Part shown: piece by piece, positions 27,618 to 37,742 of the stretch
Layout of the letters: the number at the start of each line of letters is the position of its first letter
Position numbering within the stretch: position 1 is the first letter of the stretch
Position numbers and translations under genes: made by a program
Origin: Burkholderia sp. L27(2015)
GTDB lineage: Bacteria > Pseudomonadota > Gammaproteobacteria > Burkholderiales > Burkholderiaceae
Assembly (NCBI RefSeq): GCF_009765705.1
Contig: NZ_LMUX01000008.1
Location: forward strand, 318,260-382,259
Length of the DNA: 64,000 nt
Reading direction: 5' to 3'
Notes under the pieces: model-generated
What the model was told of the DNA's origin: nothing
Seen by the model: the letters and a program-made list of their open reading frames with translations, nothing else
Databases searched by the model: none

Positions 27618-27977
27618 TTGAACCTCGCAGCGTATTTTCCCGTCTTGCTCTTTATTATTGTGGGCACTGGTTTGGGTACCGCTCTAATCGGCATCGGCAA
27701 ATTACTTGGGCCGAATCGTCCCGACACCGCAAAAAACGCACCTTACGAGTGCGGCTTCGAAGCCTTCGAAGATGCGCGCATGAAATTCGATGTGCGCTAC
27801 TATCTGGTCGCCATTCTCTTCATTATTTTTGACCTGGAAACAGCCTTCCTATTTCCTTGGGGCGTCGCTCTGAAGGATATCGGCTGGCCAGGCTTTCTCT
27901 CCATGATGCTGTTCCTGGTCGAGTTCCTGCTGGGCTTTGCGTATATGTGGAAGAAAGGGGCGTTAGACTGGGAGTGA
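27618..27977 (+). CDS. nuoA: NADH-quinone oxidoreductase subunit A
   Basis: 119-residue membrane subunit of complex I, near the quinone site at the junction of arms. Three helices; conserved [51 protein letters not shown], which includes the acidic residues of the family. The start codon is TTG (27618), with AGAGGA seven bases upstream; no ATG is available in frame at the right place. First of fourteen nuo genes in canonical order A-N. Confidence 0.96.
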   Translation: MNLAAYFPVLLFIIVGTGLGTALIGIGKLLGPNRPDTAKNAPYECGFEAFEDARMKFDVRYYLVAILFIIFDLETAFLFPWGVALKDIGWPGFLSMMLFLVEFLLGFAYMWKKGALDWE

Positions 27978-28030
27978 CGAGCAATCACTGACGGCCGGCG
28001 GTGCCGGTTGTTTGTCTGGAGCGGAAAGCA

Positions 28031-28510
28031 ATGAGTATCGAAGGTGTATTGAAGGAAGGATTCGTCACCACCACGGCCGATAAGTTGATCAACTGGACCC
28101 GTACGGGCTCCTTATGGCCGATGACGTTCGGCTTGGCCTGCTGTGCGGTCGAGATGATGCATGCAGGTGCGGCGCGTTACGACCTCGATCGTTTCGGTGT
28201 CGTGTTTCGTCCGAGCCCGCGTCAGTCGGACGTCATGATCGTTGCCGGTACCTTGTGCAACAAGATGGCGCCGGCGCTGCGCAAGGTGTACGACCAGATG
28301 GCCGAGCCTCGTTGGGTGATCTCGATGGGTTCGTGTGCCAATGGCGGCGGTTATTATCATTATTCTTATTCCGTTGTGCGCGGCTGCGACCGCATCGTGC
28401 CGGTCGACATCTATGTGCCGGGCTGCCCGCCTACGGCTGAAGCGCTGTTGTACGGCGTGATACAGCTGCAAGCGAAAATCAAGCGTACCAATACTATTGC
28501 TCGGCAATAA
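28031..28510 (+). CDS. nuoB: NADH-quinone oxidoreductase subunit B
   Basis: 159-residue subunit that carries the N2 [4Fe-4S] cluster, the last electron carrier before quinone. The cluster cysteines are seen in [11 protein letters not shown] (tandem Cys), [15 protein letters not shown] and [17 protein letters not shown] at 28031 follows GAGCGGAAAGCA; an upstream in-frame ATG at 28001 gives a poor N-terminus and was not used. Belongs to the peripheral arm, next to NuoC/D. Confidence 0.97.
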   Translation: MSIEGVLKEGFVTTTADKLINWTRTGSLWPMTFGLACCAVEMMHAGAARYDLDRFGVVFRPSPRQSDVMIVAGTLCNKMAPALRKVYDQMAEPRWVISMGSCANGGGYYHYSYSVVRGCDRIVPVDIYVPGCPPTAEALLYGVIQLQAKIKRTNTIARQ

Positions 28511-28525
28511 GCGGAGCTGAATTCC

Positions 28526-29128
28526 ATGGCAAGCAAACTCGAGACACTGAAATCGAACCTCGAGGCGGCGTTGGCTGGCCGCCTGCAAAGCGTCACGTTG
28601 GCGCTTGGAGAGCTCACTGTCGTTGTGAAAGCGGATGACTACCTGGATGTGTGTCAGCGTCTGCGCGACGAACCGTCGCTGCGCTTTGAGCAACTGATCG
28701 ATCTATGCGGTATGGACTACCTGACCTATGGGGAAGGCGCATACGAAGGTCCGCGTTTTGCGGCGGTTCTGCATCTGCTGTCGATCGAGCACAACTGGCG
28801 CCTGCGGGTGCGCGTTTTCGCGCCTGACGACGACATGCCGCTGGTGGCCTCGGTCGTGGATGTCTGGAACTCGGTCAACTGGTTTGAGCGTGAAGCGTTC
28901 GATCTGTACGGCATCATCTTCGACGGCCACCCCGATCTGCGTCGGATCCTGACCGATTACGGATTCATCGGTCATCCGTTCCGCAAGGATTTTCCGGTGT
29001 CGGGCTATGTCGAGATGCGCTATGACCCGGAACAAAAACGTGTGGTGTATCAGCCGGTAACGATAGAGCCGCGCGAAATCACCCCGCGCGTGATACGCGA
29101 AAACTTGTACGGCGGTTTGAAGCATTAA
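28526..29128 (+). CDS. nuoC: NADH-quinone oxidoreductase subunit C
   Basis: 200-residue peripheral-arm subunit (30 kDa family). The family signature [12 protein letters not shown]-like stretch reads [38 protein letters not shown]. Not fused to NuoD, unlike in E. coli. Sixteen bases after nuoB and 63 before nuoD. Confidence 0.96.
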   Translation: MASKLETLKSNLEAALAGRLQSVTLALGELTVVVKADDYLDVCQRLRDEPSLRFEQLIDLCGMDYLTYGEGAYEGPRFAAVLHLLSIEHNWRLRVRVFAPDDDMPLVASVVDVWNSVNWFEREAFDLYGIIFDGHPDLRRILTDYGFIGHPFRKDFPVSGYVEMRYDPEQKRVVYQPVTIEPREITPRVIRENLYGGLKH

Positions 29129-29191
29129 GCGCTGCGCAGTGCGGCCAGCCGGCGCCATCAGGCCGGCGAAACATGTTGTCGAGGCCTCTAA

Positions 29192-30445
29192 ATGGCGGAA
29201 ATCAAGAATTACACCCTGAACTTTGGTCCCCAGCACCCGTCCGCGCACGGCGTGTTGCGTCTGGTGCTGGAGTTGGACGGCGAAGTGATCCAGCGCGCCG
29301 ATCCGCACATCGGCCTGCTGCATCGCGCGACTGAAAAGCTGGCTGAATCCAAGACGTTCATCCAGTCGGTGCCCTATATGGACCGTCTCGACTATGTGTC
29401 GATGATGGTCAATGAGCACGCCTACGTGATGGCGATTGAAAAGTTGCTGGGCGTCGAGGTACCGGTGCGCGCGCAATACATCCGCGTGATGTTCGATGAA
29501 ATCACGCGAGTGCTCAACCACTTGATGTGGATCGGCGCTCACGCGCTGGACGTCGGCGCAATGGCCGTGTTCCTGTACGCGTTCCGCGAGCGCGAAGACT
29601 TGCTCGACGTCTATGAAGCCGTTTCGGGCGCGCGCATGCATGCGGCCTATTACCGTCCGGGCGGCGTGTATCGCGACTTGCCGGATGCGATGCCGCAATA
29701 CAAAGCGTCGAAAATCCACAACGAAAAATCGATAGGGCGGATGAATGAAAACCGCCAAGGCTCGTTGCTCGATTTCATCGAAGACTTCGCGAATCGTTTC
29801 CCGACCTGCGTCGACGAATACGAAACCCTGTTGACCGATAACCGTATCTGGAAACAGCGTCTCGTCGATATTGGTATCGTCACGCCTGAGCGCGCACTGC
29901 AGCTCGGCATGACTGGGCCGATGCTGCGCGGTTCGGGCTTCGCGTGGGATTTGCGCAAGAAACAGCCGTATGAAGTGTACGACAAGCTCGACTTCGAAAT
30001 TCCGGTCGGGACCAACGGCGATTGCTATGACCGTTATCTGGTGCGTGTCGAAGAAATGCGTCAGTCGACCAGTCTGATCAAGCAATGTATCGCTTGGCTG
30101 CGCAAGAACCCCGGTCCGGTTATGCTCGACAACCATAAAGTGACGCCGCCCAAGCGCGTCAACATGAAGTCGAACATGGAAGAGTTGATTCACCACTTCA
30201 AGCTCTTTACGGAAGGCTTTCATGTACCCGAAGGCGAAGCGTATGCAGCGGTTGAGCATCCGAAGGGCGAGTTCGGCATCTATCTGGTTTCGGATGGGGC
30301 CAACAAGCCTTATCGCCTGAAGATCCGTGCGCCCGGTTACGTGCATTTGTCGACGCTCGACGAAATGGCGCGCGGCCACATGATTGCGGATGCGGTAACG
30401 ATCATCGGTACGCAGGATATTGTGTTCGGGGAAGTGGATCGGTAA
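29192..30445 (+). CDS. nuoD: NADH-quinone oxidoreductase subunit D
   Basis: 417-residue 49-kDa subunit that lines the quinone-binding cavity together with NuoB. Conserved N-terminus [22 protein letters not shown] contains the quinone-pocket His; [20 protein letters not shown] and the terminal [12 protein letters not shown] are typical. Normal length. Followed by an unusually long 235-base gap with repeats before nuoE. Confidence 0.97.
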   Translation: MAEIKNYTLNFGPQHPSAHGVLRLVLELDGEVIQRADPHIGLLHRATEKLAESKTFIQSVPYMDRLDYVSMMVNEHAYVMAIEKLLGVEVPVRAQYIRVMFDEITRVLNHLMWIGAHALDVGAMAVFLYAFREREDLLDVYEAVSGARMHAAYYRPGGVYRDLPDAMPQYKASKIHNEKSIGRMNENRQGSLLDFIEDFANRFPTCVDEYETLLTDNRIWKQRLVDIGIVTPERALQLGMTGPMLRGSGFAWDLRKKQPYEVYDKLDFEIPVGTNGDCYDRYLVRVEEMRQSTSLIKQCIAWLRKNPGPVMLDNHKVTPPKRVNMKSNMEELIHHFKLFTEGFHVPEGEAYAAVEHPKGEFGIYLVSDGANKPYRLKIRAPGYVHLSTLDEMARGHMIADAVTIIGTQDIVFGEVDR

Positions 30446-30524
30446 TAAGCGCCAGCGCAGTTCGGCCCGAGAGATCAAAGGCGAGCTGTTTGGCTGAGCC
30501 GAGACCAGAGTATCGGATCGGCAA

Positions 30525-30574
30525 TAAATAATGCATTAAAAAAATGCGTTAAAGAATGCGTCAAAAGGACGCAT
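30525..30574. repeat. Four imperfect 12-13-bp repeats between nuoD and nuoE
   Basis: TAAATAATGCAT / TAAAAAAATGCGT / TAAAGAATGCGT / CAAAAGGACGCAT, contiguous. The last two units also form a perfect hairpin, ATGCGTC, five-base loop, GACGCAT. AT-rich compared with its surroundings; the stretch 30446-30680 has no gene. Confidence 0.65.
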
Positions 30575-30680
30575 GGCAATCGGATTAAAAAGGGGCGCTC
30601 GGTCTGTCGCGGCAAGTTGCAATCATTGGCCGGTCTGGCGGGATGTCGTTCGGTAGGATTTATAAGAGTTGTGTTAGAAA

Positions 30681-31157
30681 ATGCTCTCAACTGAAGCTCT
30701 GAAAGAAATTGATCGCGCGCTAGGAAAATATCCTGCCGACCAAAAGCAATCGGCTGTGATGTCGGCGCTCGCCGTCGCACAGGACGAGCATGGTTGGCTG
30801 TCGCCCGAGGTCATCCAGTTTGTCGCCGATTACCTCGGGATGCAGCCTATCGCTGTGCAGGAAGTCGCGACGTTCTACACGATGTACGAAACCTCGCCGG
30901 TCGGCCAGCACAAGATCACGCTGTGTACCAATTTGCCTTGCCAGTTGTCCGGCGCCGAATCGGCCGCGGACTATCTGAAGCAGAAATTGGGCATCGATTT
31001 CAACGAAACGACGCCGGACGGCAAGTTCACGTTGAAAGAGGGCGAATGCTTTGGCGCCTGCGGCGACTCCCCGGTGCTGCTCGTCAACAACAAACGAATG
31101 TGCAGCTTCATGAGCCACGAGAAGATCGACCAGTTGCTTGAGGAACTGTCCAAATGA
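30681..31157 (+). CDS. nuoE: NADH-quinone oxidoreductase subunit E
   Basis: 158-residue 24-kDa subunit with the N1a [2Fe-2S] cluster in a thioredoxin-like fold. Ligands: [10 protein letters not shown] (two Cys) and [16 protein letters not shown] (two Cys). The N-terminal helical part has [25 protein letters not shown]. Overlaps nuoF by four bases (ATGA). Its ribosome site is weak. Confidence 0.96.
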   Translation: MLSTEALKEIDRALGKYPADQKQSAVMSALAVAQDEHGWLSPEVIQFVADYLGMQPIAVQEVATFYTMYETSPVGQHKITLCTNLPCQLSGAESAADYLKQKLGIDFNETTPDGKFTLKEGECFGACGDSPVLLVNNKRMCSFMSHEKIDQLLEELSK

Positions 31158-32455
31158 CATCGTTGCACGATCGGCATATCAAACCGCTGATACTCGCTGG
31201 CCTGACCGGCGAGAACTGGCATCTCGAAGATTATGTGGCGCGCGGCGGTTACGCCCAGCTCAAGCGCATACTCAACGAAAAAATTTCCCAGGAACAAGTC
31301 ATTGCCGATGTCAAGGCATCGGGCCTGCGTGGCCGAGGCGGTGCGGGTTTCCCGACCGGCCTGAAATGGAGCTTCATGCCGCGCCAATTCCCGGGGCAGA
31401 AGTATCTGGTCTGCAATTCGGACGAAGGTGAACCGGGCACGTTCAAAGACCGTGACATCATGCGCTGGAACCCGCATGCGCTGATTGAAGGGATGGCGAT
31501 TGGCGCCTATGCCATGGGTATCACGGTGGGCTACAACTATATCCACGGCGAAATCTGGGAAGTGTACGAGCGCTTCGAAGCTGCACTCGAAGAAGCGCGC
31601 GCCGCAGGCTTTCTCGGCAAAAACATCCTGGGTACGTCGTTCTCGTTCGAGCTGCACGCGCATCACGGTTACGGCGCCTATATCTGTGGCGAAGAAACCG
31701 CACTGCTCGAATCGCTCGAGGGCAAGAAAGGCCAGCCGCGTTTCAAGCCGCCTTTCCCGGCGAGCTTCGGCGTGTACGGCAAGCCGACCACGATCAACAA
31801 CACCGAAACGTTTGCGGCCGTGCCGTTCCTGTTGACGGTGGGTCCGCAGCAATACCTCGAGATTGGCAAGCCGAACAACGGCGGCACCAAGATTTTCTCG
31901 GTATCGGGCGACGTGGAACTGCCGGGCAATTACGAAGTGCCGCTCGGTACCCCGTTTGCCACCTTGCTTGAGCTCGCGGGCGGCATGCGCGGCGGGCGCA
32001 AGATCAAGGCAGTGATCCCCGGTGGTTCGTCGGCACCGGTGGTGCCGGGCGAAATGATGATGAACACCGATATGGATTACGATGCGATCGCGAAAGCGGG
32101 CTCGATGCTCGGTTCCGGTGCGGTCATCGTGATGGACGAAACGCGTTGCATGGTACGCGCGCTGATGCGTCTCTCGTATTTTTACTACGAAGAATCGTGC
32201 GGCCAATGCACGCCATGCAGGGAAGGGACCGGCTGGTTGTATCGGGTGGTCCATCGTATCGAGAACGGCCAGGGGCGCCCGGAGGATCTTGAATTGTTGA
32301 ATTCGGTCTCCGAAAACATCATGGGACGTACCATCTGCGCACTCGGCGATGCCGCTGCGATGCCGGTGCGTGGCATGTTGAAGCACTTCTGGGATGAATT
32401 TGAATACCACGTCGAGCACAAGCATTGTCTCGTGTCGGCCACTGCATACGCGTGA
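31154..32455 (+). CDS. nuoF: NADH-quinone oxidoreductase subunit F
   Basis: 433-residue 51-kDa subunit with the NADH site, FMN and the N3 [4Fe-4S] cluster. Seen: [18 protein letters not shown] (NADH), [17 protein letters not shown] (FMN), and the cluster Cys in [15 protein letters not shown] plus a later Cys in [14 protein letters not shown]. Coupled to nuoE by a four-base overlap. Normal length. Confidence 0.97.
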   Translation: MTSLHDRHIKPLILAGLTGENWHLEDYVARGGYAQLKRILNEKISQEQVIADVKASGLRGRGGAGFPTGLKWSFMPRQFPGQKYLVCNSDEGEPGTFKDRDIMRWNPHALIEGMAIGAYAMGITVGYNYIHGEIWEVYERFEAALEEARAAGFLGKNILGTSFSFELHAHHGYGAYICGEETALLESLEGKKGQPRFKPPFPASFGVYGKPTTINNTETFAAVPFLLTVGPQQYLEIGKPNNGGTKIFSVSGDVELPGNYEVPLGTPFATLLELAGGMRGGRKIKAVIPGGSSAPVVPGEMMMNTDMDYDAIAKAGSMLGSGAVIVMDETRCMVRALMRLSYFYYEESCGQCTPCREGTGWLYRVVHRIENGQGRPEDLELLNSVSENIMGRTICALGDAAAMPVRGMLKHFWDEFEYHVEHKHCLVSATAYA

Positions 32456-32469
32456 CAAGGTTAGCCACC

Positions 32470-34803
32470 ATGGTTGAACTAGAAATAGACGGCAAGAAAG
32501 TCGAAGTCCCAGAAGGAAGTATGGTGATCCAGGCCGCTCAGGCCGCTGACACCTACGTTCCTCACTTCTGCTATCACAAGAAACTTTCGATTGCGGCGAA
32601 CTGCCGTATGTGTCTGGTCGAAGTGGAAAAAATGCCCAAGGCCGTGCCGGCCTGCGCAACCCCGGTTTCGGCCGGCATGATCGTCAGGACCAAGTCGGAA
32701 AAGGCGATCAAGGCGCAGCAGTCAGTGATGGAATTCTTGCTGATCAACCACCCGCTCGATTGCCCGATCTGCGATCAAGGCGGCGAGTGTCAGTTGCAGG
32801 ATCTGGCGGTGGGCTACGGCAAATCTTCGTCGCGCTACAACGAAGAAAAGCGCGTGGTATTCCACAAGAACGTCGGTCCGCTGATCTCGATGGAAGAGAT
32901 GACCCGCTGCATCCACTGCACCCGTTGCGTGCGTTTTGGCCAGGAAGTGGCCGGCGTGATGGAGTTGGGCATGTTGGGTCGTGGCGAGCACGCGGAAATC
33001 ACGTCGTTCGTCGGCAATACGGTCGACTCCGAACTTTCGGGCAACATGATCGACCTGTGCCCGGTCGGTGCCTTGACGTCCAAGCCGTTCCGCTACAGTG
33101 CGCGGACGTGGGAGCTGTCGCGTCGCAAGTCGGTCAGCCCGCACGATGGCCTGGGTGCCAATCTGGTGGTGCAGGTCAAGAACAACCGCGTGATGCGTGT
33201 GCTGCCTGGAGAAAACGAAGCCATCAACGAATGCTGGCTCTCGGACAAGGACCGTTTCTCGTATGAAGGCCTCAATAGCGCGGATCGTCTGACTCAGCCC
33301 ATGCTCAAGCAGGGCGGCGCCTGGCGTGAAACCGATTGGGAGACCGCGCTGCAATATGTCGTGAACGGCTTGAAGAAGATCTCGGCCGAGCACGGTGCTA
33401 ATTCGATAGGTGCGCTGGTCAGCCCGCACAGCACGGTTGAAGAATTGTTCCTGGTCAAGCAACTCGCCAATGGCGTGGGCACGCCAAACGTCGATTTCCG
33501 TCTGCGTCAGACCGATTTCAGCGCCAACTCGTCAAGCACGCCGTGGTTGGGTATGCCGATCACCGATCTGTCGACGGTTGATGCCGCGTTGGTCGTGGGC
33601 TCGTTCCTGCGGCGCGATCACCCCTTGTTGGCCGCGCGTCTGCGTTTGGCCGCGAAAGAAGGTGCGCTTATCGCGTTGCTGAACGCGACTAAAGATGATG
33701 TATTGATTCCGACCGCGCAACATATCGCTGCAGCGCCGTCCGCATGGCTGATGGAGCTGGCCGGGATTGCTGCCGCGGTGGCTAAGTCGCGCAGTGTCGA
33801 ATTGCCGGCGGCGTTCGGCGATGCGACGGCTACGGACGCTCATCGCAAGGTGGCCGATCGACTGGTTGCCGGTGAAAAGCGCGTGGTTCTGCTGGGCAAC
33901 GGCGCGGTAGCGCATCCGGCGTTCGCGCAAATCCACGCAGCAGCTGCCTGGATTGCGGAACAGACCGGCGCCACGCTGGGCTTCCTGACCGAAGCCTCGA
34001 ACACCGTCGGTGCTCACCTGGCTGGCGCGTTGCCGGCGCAGGGCGGTCTGAATGCCAGCGAAATGTTCAAGCAGGCGCGTCAAGCGTATCTGCTGTTTAA
34101 CGTCGAGCCCGAGTTCGACACGGCCAATCCGGGCGAAGCGCTAGCTGCGCTGGAACAAGCCCAGATGGTGGTCGCGTTCTCGAGTTTCAAACACAGTGCC
34201 AGCTTGGCCGACGTGTTGCTGCCGATCGCGCCGTTCACCGAAACGTCCGGTGCGTTCATCAACTGCGAAGGGGTGGTGCAACCGTTCAACGGCGTAGTGG
34301 GTCCGCTGGGCGAAACCCGCCCGGGCTGGAAGGTCCTGCGAGTGCTGGGCAATTTGCTGGGCTTGCCGGGTTTTGGCTACGACACCGCGGAAGAAGTGCG
34401 CGCGGCGGCACTGAACGGTACCGACATTGCGTCGCGTCTGTCGAATGCCGCAACGGCCACGCTCGCACCGGTGACGCATGCGGCCACCAGCGACGGCGCT
34501 TTCGAACGTATCGCCGATGTGCCGATTTATCACGCCGACGCAATCGTACGTCGCGCCGAATCGCTGCAGCTTACGCGCGCAGCCAGGCAAGCCGTGCAGG
34601 TTTCGTTGCCGGCCGCCGTGTTCGATCGGCTGGGCCTGAAGAATGGCGACGCGGTTCGCGTGCGTCAGGGTGCGCGTTCGGTGGAAATGCCGGCGGCCCG
34701 CGATGCGAACTTGCCTGATAACGTCGTACGTGTGCCTGCTGCCACCTCTGCCAGCGCGGCGCTCGGCAGCATGTTCGGTGAACTGCTCGTGGAGAAAGCA
34801 TAA
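32470..34803 (+). CDS. nuoG: NADH-quinone oxidoreductase subunit G
   Basis: 777-residue 75-kDa subunit of the peripheral arm. The N-terminal ferredoxin-like part ([16 protein letters not shown]) has the N1b ligands in [17 protein letters not shown], followed by the His/Cys ligands of N5 ([18 protein letters not shown]) and N4 ([28 protein letters not shown]). The C-terminal molybdopterin-oxidoreductase-like domain is inactive as an oxidoreductase in this family. ATG at 32470 was chosen; a frame extension upstream overlaps nuoF and lacks support. Confidence 0.96.
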   Translation: MVELEIDGKKVEVPEGSMVIQAAQAADTYVPHFCYHKKLSIAANCRMCLVEVEKMPKAVPACATPVSAGMIVRTKSEKAIKAQQSVMEFLLINHPLDCPICDQGGECQLQDLAVGYGKSSSRYNEEKRVVFHKNVGPLISMEEMTRCIHCTRCVRFGQEVAGVMELGMLGRGEHAEITSFVGNTVDSELSGNMIDLCPVGALTSKPFRYSARTWELSRRKSVSPHDGLGANLVVQVKNNRVMRVLPGENEAINECWLSDKDRFSYEGLNSADRLTQPMLKQGGAWRETDWETALQYVVNGLKKISAEHGANSIGALVSPHSTVEELFLVKQLANGVGTPNVDFRLRQTDFSANSSSTPWLGMPITDLSTVDAALVVGSFLRRDHPLLAARLRLAAKEGALIALLNATKDDVLIPTAQHIAAAPSAWLMELAGIAAAVAKSRSVELPAAFGDATATDAHRKVADRLVAGEKRVVLLGNGAVAHPAFAQIHAAAAWIAEQTGATLGFLTEASNTVGAHLAGALPAQGGLNASEMFKQARQAYLLFNVEPEFDTANPGEALAALEQAQMVVAFSSFKHSASLADVLLPIAPFTETSGAFINCEGVVQPFNGVVGPLGETRPGWKVLRVLGNLLGLPGFGYDTAEEVRAAALNGTDIASRLSNAATATLAPVTHAATSDGAFERIADVPIYHADAIVRRAESLQLTRAARQAVQVSLPAAVFDRLGLKNGDAVRVRQGARSVEMPAARDANLPDNVVRVPAATSASAALGSMFGELLVEKA

Positions 34804-34805
34804 AC

Positions 34806-35864
34806 ATGTTCGATACGATCAATACTGTAGGTAACGGCCTACTGGGCGTGGCCTGGCCTACCGTGTGGGCGCTGGTGCGTATCCTGGTTGTGGCAGTGGT
34901 GATCCTGCTGTGCGTTGCCTACCTGATCCTGTGGGAGCGCAAGCTGATCGGCTGGATGCACGTGCGTATCGGCCCGAACCGGGTGGGGCCGGCAGGTTTG
35001 TTGCAGCCTATCGCCGACGTGCTCAAGCTGTTGCTCAAGGAAGTGATCCAGCCGGCCCAGGCCAGCGGAGCGCTCTATGTGATCGCGCCTATCATGGCGG
35101 TGGCTCCGGCCTTTGCCGTGTGGGCGGTGGTGCCGTTCCAGGCCGAGGCCGTGCTGGGCAACATCAATGCCGGCTTGCTGTACGTGATGGCGATTTCCTC
35201 GGTGGGCGTTTATGGCGTGATACTCGCCGGCTGGGCGTCGAACTCGAAATACGCGTTTCTCGGTGCGATGCGCGCCGCGGCCCAGATGGTGTCCTACGAA
35301 ATCGCGATGGGCTTCGCGCTGGTGGTCGTGCTGATGACATCAGGCAGCCTGAATCTGTCGGACATCGTCAACTCGCAGCAGCGCGGTATTTTCGCCAGCC
35401 ACGGCTTCAATATCCTGTCTTGGAACTGGTTGCCCTTGCTGCCGATGTTCGTGGTCTATTTCATCTCGGGCATCGCCGAAACCAACCGTCACCCGTTTGA
35501 CGTGGTGGAAGGCGAGTCGGAAATCGTAGCCGGCCACATGATCGATTATTCGGGTATGGCGTTCGCGCTGTTCTTCCTCGCCGAATACATCAACATGATC
35601 GTGATTTCGGCGATTGCAGCCACCTTGTTCCTCGGTGGCTGGGACGCGCCGTTCGGTTTCCTGAGCTTTATCCCCGGCATCTTGTGGCTGGTCTTGAAGG
35701 TGTTCATGCTGTTGTCCATTTTCATCTGGGCTCGCGGCACGTTCCCTCGCTATCGTTATGACCAGATCATGCGATTGGGCTGGAAAATTTTTATCCCGGT
35801 GTCCGTTGTCTGGCTGATCGTGGTCGGTTTCTGGATCATGTCACCGCTGAACATCTGGAAGTAA
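34806..35864 (+). CDS. nuoH: NADH-quinone oxidoreductase subunit H
   Basis: 352-residue membrane subunit at the base of the quinone channel, eight helices. Conserved: [38 protein letters not shown], and [19 protein letters not shown] with the acidic loop. Two bases after the nuoG stop. Confidence 0.97.
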   Translation: MFDTINTVGNGLLGVAWPTVWALVRILVVAVVILLCVAYLILWERKLIGWMHVRIGPNRVGPAGLLQPIADVLKLLLKEVIQPAQASGALYVIAPIMAVAPAFAVWAVVPFQAEAVLGNINAGLLYVMAISSVGVYGVILAGWASNSKYAFLGAMRAAAQMVSYEIAMGFALVVVLMTSGSLNLSDIVNSQQRGIFASHGFNILSWNWLPLLPMFVVYFISGIAETNRHPFDVVEGESEIVAGHMIDYSGMAFALFFLAEYINMIVISAIAATLFLGGWDAPFGFLSFIPGILWLVLKVFMLLSIFIWARGTFPRYRYDQIMRLGWKIFIPVSVVWLIVVGFWIMSPLNIWK

Positions 35865-35965
35865 GTATGGCTGGAGGTGTGCCCTCACGGGCGTGACCCC
35901 AGGGATATGATCCCGGGGTTTGACCGGGGTTAGACCAGATACGAACGGACCTTACGGACGAGACA

Positions 35966-36457
35966 ATGATTACCGTTATTCGCAATTTTTTTAGAACCTT
36001 CCTGCTGACCGAGCTGTTGCGCGGTCTGGCGCTGACGGGCCGTTATGTGTTCCAGCGCAAGATCACGGTGCAGTTCCCGGAAGAAAAGACACCGCAGTCG
36101 CCGCGTTTTCGCGGTTTGCACGCGCTGCGCCGCTACCCGAACGGTGAAGAGCGTTGCATCGCCTGCAAGCTGTGCGAAGCGGTGTGTCCGGCGCTGGCGA
36201 TTACGATCGAGTCCGAGGTGCGCGAAGACAACACGCGTCGCACCACGCGCTACGACATCGATTTGACCAAATGCATCTTCTGCGGTTTCTGCGAAGAAAG
36301 CTGCCCGGTCGACTCGATTGTGGAGACGCACATTCTTGAGTATCACGGCGAAAAACGGGGCGACCTGTATTTCACGAAGGAAATGCTGCTGGCAGTGGGT
36401 GACCGATACGAAGACCAGATTGCTGCAGCGCGCGCCGCGGATGCGCCTTATCGTTAA
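35966..36457 (+). CDS. nuoI: NADH-quinone oxidoreductase subunit I
   Basis: 163-residue 23-kDa subunit carrying clusters N6a and N6b. Two C-x2-C-x2-C-x3-CP motifs: [12 protein letters not shown] and [13 protein letters not shown]-terminal amphipathic helix ([20 protein letters not shown]) contacts the membrane arm. The 101-base gap from nuoH has GC-rich hairpin potential. Confidence 0.97.
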   Translation: MITVIRNFFRTFLLTELLRGLALTGRYVFQRKITVQFPEEKTPQSPRFRGLHALRRYPNGEERCIACKLCEAVCPALAITIESEVREDNTRRTTRYDIDLTKCIFCGFCEESCPVDSIVETHILEYHGEKRGDLYFTKEMLLAVGDRYEDQIAAARAADAPYR

Positions 36458-36495
36458 GGTGCCGCAGGGCGAGTCAGTAACACGTATTTAATAAG

Positions 36496-36527
36496 TTTGA
36501 GCCACTCTCAGGTGGCGCCGGCTCAAA
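36496..36527 (+). other. Hairpin between nuoI and nuoJ
   Basis: TTTGAGCC (36496-36503) and GGCTCAAA (36520-36527) are perfect complements, with an alternative inner GCCAC/GTGGC stem. No long U-tract follows; could be an mRNA-stability or processing element. Confidence 0.4.
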
Positions 36528-36575
36528 GGGTTTCTTCCGAAACCTGAGCCCAACGATGACGAAGATCCGGCAAAA

Positions 36576-37268
36576 ATGGAATTCACGAGCGTACTGTTTT
36601 ATCTGTTTTCACTAGCCTTGGTGGTATCGGGGCTGAAGGTGATTACGTCCCGCAACCCGGTGCAATCCGCGCTGTTTCTCGTGCTGGCGTTTTTCAGCGC
36701 CGCGGCGATCTGGATGTTGTTGCAGGCCGAGTTCCTGTCGATCTTGCTGGTGCTCGTGTATGTCGGTGCGGTGATGGTGCTGTTCCTATTCGTGGTGATG
36801 ATGCTCGATATCAATGTCGACGTGTTACGCCGCGATTTCGGCAAATTCGTACCGGTAGCGATGCTGGTCGGCGCGATCATCGTGCTTGAAATGGCGCTGG
36901 TGCTGTGGCATGGCTACGGCGGCACGACCACGCCACTGCACGATGCGACGACGCAAGTCGCCGCCGCGACCACGGACGGCACGCCGATGGCGAACACGCG
37001 CTTGATCGGCAAGGTCATCTATACCGATTACATCTTTGCGTTTGAAGTCGCGGGCTTGGTGCTGCTGGTCGCAATCATCGCCGCCATCGGCCTGACGGTC
37101 GATCACCGCAAGGACAGCAAACGCCAGATCATCAGCAAGCAACTCAAGACGCGTCGCGAAGATCGCGTGCGGCTGGTAAAAGTCAAATCCGAAACCGAAG
37201 TGCCGGAACAGCCAACCGAGCAGCCTGCCGAGAAGACTGCGGCGCCGTCTGGCCCTGCGTCGCATTGA
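36576..37268 (+). CDS. nuoJ: NADH-quinone oxidoreductase subunit J
   Basis: 230-residue membrane subunit, five helices, with ITSRNPVQSALFLVLAFFSAA and LLQAEFLSILLVLVYVGAVMVLFLFVVMML (the conserved acidic residue and the pi-bulge helix region). The last 50 residues form a charged cytoplasmic tail rich in Lys, Glu, Pro (TEVPEQPTEQPAEKTAAPSG), longer than in E. coli and probably unstructured. Confidence 0.95.
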   Translation: MEFTSVLFYLFSLALVVSGLKVITSRNPVQSALFLVLAFFSAAAIWMLLQAEFLSILLVLVYVGAVMVLFLFVVMMLDINVDVLRRDFGKFVPVAMLVGAIIVLEMALVLWHGYGGTTTPLHDATTQVAAATTDGTPMANTRLIGKVIYTDYIFAFEVAGLVLLVAIIAAIGLTVDHRKDSKRQIISKQLKTRREDRVRLVKVKSETEVPEQPTEQPAEKTAAPSGPASH

Positions 37269-37307
37269 GCGTGCAGCGCTACTAAAGAGCCAAAATAAGG
37301 GACCCTC

Positions 37308-37613
37308 ATGCTTACTCTTGCCCACTATCTGGTTTTAGGCGCGATTCTGTTCGCGATCAGCATCGTCGGCATTTTCCTGAACCGCCGCAACGTGATCATC
37401 ATCTTGATGGCGATCGAACTGATGCTGCTGGCGGTCAATACGAATTTCGTCGCGTTCTCGCATTATCTGGGCGACGTGCATGGCCAGATCTTCGTGTTCT
37501 TCGTGCTGACGGTCGCCGCCGCCGAAGCGGCGATCGGCCTCGCGATTCTGGTTACGTTGTTCCGTAGTCTCGATACGATCAATGTTGAAGATCTCGATCG
37601 CCTGAAAGGGTGA
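37308..37613 (+). CDS. nuoK: NADH-quinone oxidoreductase subunit K
   Basis: 101-residue membrane subunit, three helices, with the proton-path glutamates in [17 protein letters not shown] and [32 protein letters not shown] provides the ribosome site. A terminator-like hairpin follows before nuoL. Confidence 0.97.
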   Translation: MLTLAHYLVLGAILFAISIVGIFLNRRNVIIILMAIELMLLAVNTNFVAFSHYLGDVHGQIFVFFVLTVAAAEAAIGLAILVTLFRSLDTINVEDLDRLKG

Positions 37614-37690
37614 TTCGATGCGCGCCACCGCATTGCATGCTCAAGGTGGCACGCCGATTCAAGTACTGATGCTGATTAATATGTGTAAGC

Positions 37691-37720
37691 CCCAGGGTAG
37701 CAATACCCGGGTCAATTTTT
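37691..37720 (+). terminator. Terminator-like GNRA hairpin inside the nuo operon
   Basis: CCCAGGGTA, tetraloop GCAA, TACCCGGG: eight pairs with one A/G mismatch, then TCAATTTTT. It lies 78 bases after nuoK and 22 before the nuoL start, so any termination would lower nuoLMN relative to nuoA-K. Confidence 0.55.
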
Positions 37721-37742
37721 GGGTGACTCACGCGAAGCTGTT

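Noticed and set aside
27455-27727. Minus-strand frame across tRNA-Leu and the nuoA start
   Set aside because: Overlaps a tRNA and a certain gene and has no family.
28703-30478. A 591-codon frame antisense to nuoC/nuoD
   Set aside because: No family similarity and complete overlap with two certain genes.
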